Positions 15,411 through 17,931 of a stretch of 17,931 nucleotides of DNA are shown piece after piece (position 1 is the first letter of the stretch; the number at the start of each line of letters is the position of its first letter). Origin of the DNA: Bacteroidales bacterium (GTDB lineage: Bacteria > Bacteroidota > Bacteroidia > Bacteroidales > UBA932); NCBI GenBank assembly GCA_016293535.1, contig JAEDEB010000046.1, forward strand, positions 1 through 17,931. The letters run 5' to 3'. The position numbers and the translations under genes were made by a program. The notes beneath the pieces are model-generated. The model saw only the letters and a program-made list of their open reading frames with translations, was not told where the DNA came from and searched no databases.

Positions 15411-16412
15411 CTACTGATTGAGATAGGCCTCGAGTTCCTCGAGTGTCGGAGCTCCGGCCGTGCTGGTGGCGCTGCGGAGGTTGAAACGCGCTGACGCATT
15501 GGCAAAGCGAAGGAGCTTGTTGAGGCTGTAGCCCTCGTGGATGGCATAGAGAGAACCTGCGCAGAATGCGTCTCCCGCTCCGACCGTCGAAACGATCTCG
15601 GAATGAGGGACGTGCTTGGTAGGTACATATTCGATGGCGCCGTTCTTGGAAGCTGCCACTCCGCCCTCTGGGAAATGGATTACCACGGTGTCGCGCACGC
15701 CGGCTCTGAGCAGGGCCTGCGCTGCCTCCAGAGTGTCATCGACGAGCAATTTGCCATCTGCGTCCCGAAGGCTCCTGTCCAGGCATGCTCCCGCCTCCAC
15801 CTCATTGATAATGAGATAGTCCGTGTACTGCAGACAAGGAAGGATAACTGAACGGTAGCGGTCGCCTTCCTCTGAAACCACGTCCACTGAGGTCTTGTAG
15901 CCCTTCTTCTGGAGCCCGTCAAGAGCCCTCGCTGCGGCAACCCCGTACTCTGAGTCAGCCTTGTCGAGAGAATCGAGAAGGAGAAGATAGCCAAGGTGGA
16001 AGATTCTGGCAGGACTCTCGCAGGCGAGAACCTGATCCACATCGAGCCTGGCATTCGCGCCGCGATAATGGAAGAAAGTCCGGGATGCCGTCCCGGCCAT
16101 CTCTGACATCACGTCGGTGTAGGAAGTGGACTCGTTGTCCAGCACCTCCATGTTCGTGCCGTCGATTCCGTTCTCTGCGATGGCTTCAAGGCACATCTTG
16201 CCATGGTCGTCGTTTCCTATGCACCCGCCAGCATAAAGCGGAATGCCGCTCTTCATCTTGGCCAGGTCCACGAGTACATTATGGGCGCAACCGCCTAGTC
16301 CCTCCTCGACCCTGTGAATGGTCGTAAGGTTGCCCTTGGTGGGATATACGTCAATGAATTTTACAGAATCGACAACCCAGTTGCCGACAGAGATGATGCC
16401 CTTTCTTTCCAT
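15411..16412 (-). CDS. PfkB-family carbohydrate kinase (candidate fructokinase or xylulokinase-like)
   Basis: 333 aa. A ribokinase fold is clear: ISVGNWVVDSV at the start, GGCAHNV substrate-side motif (40-46), NEVEAG (203-208) and the second PfkB signature STVGAGDAFCAGSLYA (275-290), in which Asp281 is the catalytic base of the GAGD anion hole. Kinases of this family phosphorylate sugars such as fructose, ribose or ketodeoxygluconate with ATP. As the first gene of an operon whose second gene makes a ketose (fructose or xylulose), it most likely phosphorylates that ketose; this is contextual. Its start ATG 16412 is about 80 nt downstream of a near-perfect promoter, leaving a leader that contains a palindrome. 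It is cytoplasmic. Confidence 0.9.
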   Translation of the reverse strand: MERKGIISVGNWVVDSVKFIDVYPTKGNLTTIHRVEEGLGGCAHNVLVDLAKMKSGIPLYAGGCIGNDDHGKMCLEAIAENGIDGTNMEVLDNESTSYTDVMSEMAGTASRTFFHYRGANARLDVDQVLACESPARIFHLGYLLLLDSLDKADSEYGVAAARALDGLQKKGYKTSVDVVSEEGDRYRSVILPCLQYTDYLIINEVEAGACLDRSLRDADGKLLVDDTLEAAQALLRAGVRDTVVIHFPEGGVAASKNGAIEYVPTKHVPHSEIVSTVGAGDAFCAGSLYAIHEGYSLNKLLRFANASARFNLRSATSTAGAPTLEELEAYLNQ

Positions 16413-16432
16413 TTGTTGATGTCAGGTTATTA

Positions 16433-16446
16433 GTTAATCGTATAAC
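16433..16446. promoter_or_regulatory. Imperfect CpG-centred palindrome in the kinase leader
   Basis: GTTAATCGTATAAC pairs at five of seven positions around a central CG, with the LacI-operator style of A/T flanks. It lies about 20 nt before the kinase ATG, downstream of the promoter, where a bound repressor could block elongation. This is only pattern-based. Confidence 0.3.
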
Positions 16447-16483
16447 TTGGATGCGTGCAGCAAGGGGAAACAGCACACATTCC

Positions 16484-16508
16484 AATCGTTTGTCAAAGTT
16501 AAACGATT
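16484..16508. promoter_or_regulatory. Inverted repeat embracing the kinase -7 element, candidate LacI operator
   Basis: AATCGTTT (16484-16491) and AAACGATT (16501-16508) are exact reverse complements separated by 9 nt, and the -7 element fills that gap. Each arm also fits the compact pattern AAnCGnTT. A LacI-family regulator is encoded in the same operon, which makes it the prime candidate to bind here. Confidence 0.5.
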
Positions 16509-16524
16509 AATTCGGCATTACAAA
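16494..16524 (-). promoter_or_regulatory. Promoter of the sugar operon
   Basis: On the minus strand -33 TTTG (16524-16521) is followed by exactly 19 nt and -7 TAACTTTG (16501-16494). This is an ideal Bacteroidota vegetative promoter. It sits in the 144-nt gap between rnfA and the kinase gene, so the sugar operon need not depend on the rnf transcript. Confidence 0.85.
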
Positions 16525-16556
16525 TGATTTTTTGGAATTTCTTTGCAGGCGCATGT

Positions 16557-17156
16557 CTATACCATTGCAGAGAATCCCATGAAGGCCATCGCAAGTATAC
16601 CGGCGGTGACGAGGGCGATAGGAATACCCTTGAAGGCCTTAGGCACGTTGTTGAGGGCAAGCTGCTCACGGAGTCCGGCGAAGATGATCATCGCAAGGCC
16701 ATAGCCGAGAGAGGTCGCGAAGGCATATACGGTCGCCTCACCGAGATTGAACAGGTGCGGCTCCCCTCCCGCAAAGCTGAACTCCTTTGTAACCACGTTG
16801 ATGGATACGCCGAGAACTGCGCAGTTGGTGGTAATCAGAGGAAGGAATATTCCGAGGGCTTGATAGAGGCTCGGGCTTATCTTCTTGAGGACTATCTCGA
16901 CCATCTGGACCAGAGCCGCAATCACGAGAATGAAGGCAATGGTCTGAAGGAACTCCACGTGGCAGAGGTTCAGAAGCTTGTTGAGAAGGAAGGTCACGAC
17001 AGTGGCAAGAGTGATGACAAAGCACACCGCTCCTGACATTCCTACAGCAGTGTCAAGCTTGTTGGACACACCCAGGAACGGGCAGACGCCGAGGAACTGG
17101 GACAGCAGGATATTGTTTACGAATATCGCCGATACTATTATGAAAATATACTCCAT
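16557..17156 (-). CDS. rnfA: Rnf electron transport complex subunit A
   Basis: 199 aa, the normal length, with six hydrophobic membrane segments. Typical RnfA traits are MEYIFIIVSAIFVNNILLSQ at the start, FLGVCPFLGVS (with Cys25), and PLITTNCAVLGVS (near residues 106-118, with a second conserved Cys in TTNC). RnfA and RnfE are homologous, inversely oriented membrane subunits that carry an iron-sulfur centre through their paired cysteines. The complex couples ferredoxin oxidation and NAD+ reduction to Na+ or H+ transport. It starts 3 nt after the rnfE stop and is the last gene of the operon, the common order in Bacteroidota. I see no clear terminator after it. Confidence 0.97.
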   Translation of the reverse strand: MEYIFIIVSAIFVNNILLSQFLGVCPFLGVSNKLDTAVGMSGAVCFVITLATVVTFLLNKLLNLCHVEFLQTIAFILVIAALVQMVEIVLKKISPSLYQALGIFLPLITTNCAVLGVSINVVTKEFSFAGGEPHLFNLGEATVYAFATSLGYGLAMIIFAGLREQLALNNVPKAFKGIPIALVTAGILAMAFMGFSAMV

Positions 17157-17159
17157 AGC

Positions 17160-17747
17160 TTACTTCTTCTCAGTGAACTTTTTGAATACTACGATAAGGT
17201 ACGCGAGCGCGATGAATGCACCCGGCGCAAGCACGAAGGCGAGTATGCCGTCAGCCTGGCAGAATTTCCACCCAAAAAGGGACAGGGAGCCGAGGACTTC
17301 GCGGATGAGGCCAAGCAGGGTCAATGCCAGAGTGAAACCAAGGCCGATTCCTATGCCGTCGAGGGCTGAGTCGAGGACTCCGTTCTTGTTTGCGAATGCC
17401 TCCGCGCGGCCGAGGATGATGCAGTTCACCACGATGAGAGGGATGAAGAGTCCAAGGGTCTCGTAGATTGACGGGACGAAGGCCTGCATAAGAAACTGAA
17501 CAAGGGTCACGAAGGTCGCGATGACGACAATGTACGACGGAATGCGGACCTTGTCAGGGATGAAACGCGCGATGGCCGATATGGTCATATTGGAGAGAAT
17601 GAGCACGCACATTGTCGCAAGGCCCATGCTCATACCGTTGATCGCCGAGGTTGTGGTGGCGAGTGTCGGGCACATACCGAGGAGGAGCACAAAGGTCGGG
17701 TTCTCCTTGACTATGCCTCTTGCTATAAGCTGAAGTTTGTTACTCAT
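17160..17747 (-). CDS. rnfE: Rnf electron transport complex subunit E
   Basis: 195 aa and six membrane segments. It begins MSNKLQLIARGIVKENPTFV, followed by LLLGMCPTLA (conserved Cys) and IPLIVVNCIILGRAEAFA (second Cys in VNC), both marks of RnfE. It pairs with RnfA in the membrane core of the ferredoxin:NAD+ oxidoreductase. The ATG at 17747 has a good ribosome-binding site (GGAGGA) and overlaps the end of rnfG by 8 nt. A longer in-frame opening up to 17900 is rejected because it overlaps the rnfG reading frame and gives low-complexity sequence. Confidence 0.97.
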   Translation of the reverse strand: MSNKLQLIARGIVKENPTFVLLLGMCPTLATTTSAINGMSMGLATMCVLILSNMTISAIARFIPDKVRIPSYIVVIATFVTLVQFLMQAFVPSIYETLGLFIPLIVVNCIILGRAEAFANKNGVLDSALDGIGIGLGFTLALTLLGLIREVLGSLSLFGWKFCQADGILAFVLAPGAFIALAYLIVVFKKFTEKK

Positions 17748-17931
17748 TGTTCTGTCCTCCTTCTTCGTTTGTCTTGTCGTCACTGCTGCTGTCGCCGGCA
17801 TTCGCGCAGCTGCTGTCGGCTTCGGCCTCGCCTGCACTGCCGCAGGCATCTTCGCAGGCATCTTCGCAGACATCTGCGCCGGCGGCGATGAGCATTGCAA
17901 CCTTGACGGCGTTCGCTACGGCAAGGGTGTA
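17740..17931 (-). CDS. rnfG: Rnf complex subunit G, C-terminal part only, with acidic Cys-rich tail
   Basis: Only the last 63 codons are in the window: YTLAVANAVKVAMLIAAG, then a tail with repeated DVCEDACEDAC, more Ser/Asp/Cys, and an end at GGQNNE. RnfG is the periplasmic FMN-carrying subunit; the flavin-attachment motif (SGAT-type) would lie just upstream, outside the window. The identity rests on position directly before rnfE, the 8-nt overlap, and a helix of the ASxAVxxAV kind that follows the FMN site in relatives. The tail of about 43 residues with five cysteines is not something I recall from RnfG proteins. The ORF is open to the window edge. Confidence 0.75.
   Translation of the reverse strand, partial: YTLAVANAVKVAMLIAAGADVCEDACEDACGSAGEAEADSSCANAGDSSSDDKTNEEGGQNNE
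17842..17877 (-). repeat. 12-bp in-frame tandem repeat in the rnfG tail
   Basis: Three adjoining 12-bp units on the minus strand: GCAGATGTCTGC, then GAAGATGCCTGC twice. Each encodes the four-residue pattern (A/E)-D-(V/A)-C. Because the unit is a multiple of three, gain or loss of copies would change the number of cysteines without a frameshift. Confidence 0.8.

Noticed and set aside
16413..16556. Terminator for the rnf operon in the rnfA-kinase gap
   Set aside because: No stem followed by a T-run is visible; the only symmetry embraces the kinase promoter and suits an operator better.
17748..17900. N-terminal extension of RnfE
   Set aside because: The sequence is Ala/Lys/Pro/Thr low complexity in the wrong frame of rnfG; ATG 17747 has a ribosome-binding site and a normal RnfE N-terminus.

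Overview
The window reads as a piece of a Bacteroidales (Bacteroidota) chromosome with moderately high GC. The taxonomic signs are promoters matching the Bacteroidota consensus (-33 TTTG and -7 TAnnTTTG), a UpxY-type NusG paralogue, fimbrillin-like and CotH surface lipoproteins, a GH92 lipoprotein, and Rnf genes in the order G-E-A. Sixteen protein genes can be supported, two of them cut by the window ends and one a tentative small ORF. All but one lie on the minus strand. I saw no tRNA, rRNA, insertion sequence or CRISPR array.

Layout in order of minus-strand transcription, right to left. (1) 17931-16557: the end of an rnf operon (rnfG 3' end, rnfE, rnfA), a membrane ferredoxin:NAD+ oxidoreductase. 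The RnfG tail is acidic, Cys-rich and repetitive. (2) 16524-11400: a sugar module with its own clear promoter: PfkB-family kinase, D-lyxose/D-mannose isomerase, LacI-family regulator and GH92 alpha-mannosidase lipoprotein. A consistent reading is mannose release, isomerisation to fructose and phosphorylation to fructose-6-phosphate under LacI control, although D-lyxose to xylulose-5-phosphate is also possible. CpG-centred palindromes at both the kinase and lacI promoters are candidate operators. (3) 11399-11140: a convergent intergenic region with a 17-bp tandem repeat and a 36-bp perfect palindrome that probably ends transcription from one or both sides. (4) 11139-9668: a small outer-membrane beta-barrel gene (plus strand) and a lipoprotein L,D-transpeptidase (minus strand) diverging from closely packed promoters. 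(5) 9655-8314: an OmpA-like envelope protein with its own promoter, followed 11 nt later by an UpxY-family antiterminator that appears to start at TTG. (6) 7787-1: after a ~110-nt gap, a possible 54-aa Cys-rich small ORF, a ~1000-aa fimbrillin-like lipoprotein, a CotH-kinase lipoprotein with a fimbrillin-like N-terminal part, then a polyprenyl-phosphate sugar-1-phosphate transferase and a family 2 glycosyltransferase that begin an exopolysaccharide or glycan cluster running off the left end.

The least ordinary part is region 5-6: an UpxY antiterminator stands not directly before capsule genes but before a putative surface adhesin and a CotH-type kinase, and only then the glycan-initiating transferase. 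The sugar module is the other part worth testing, because mannose use through an isomerase plus a PfkB kinase would bypass the usual mannose-6-phosphate route. All functions are read from recalled family motifs; no database search was possible.
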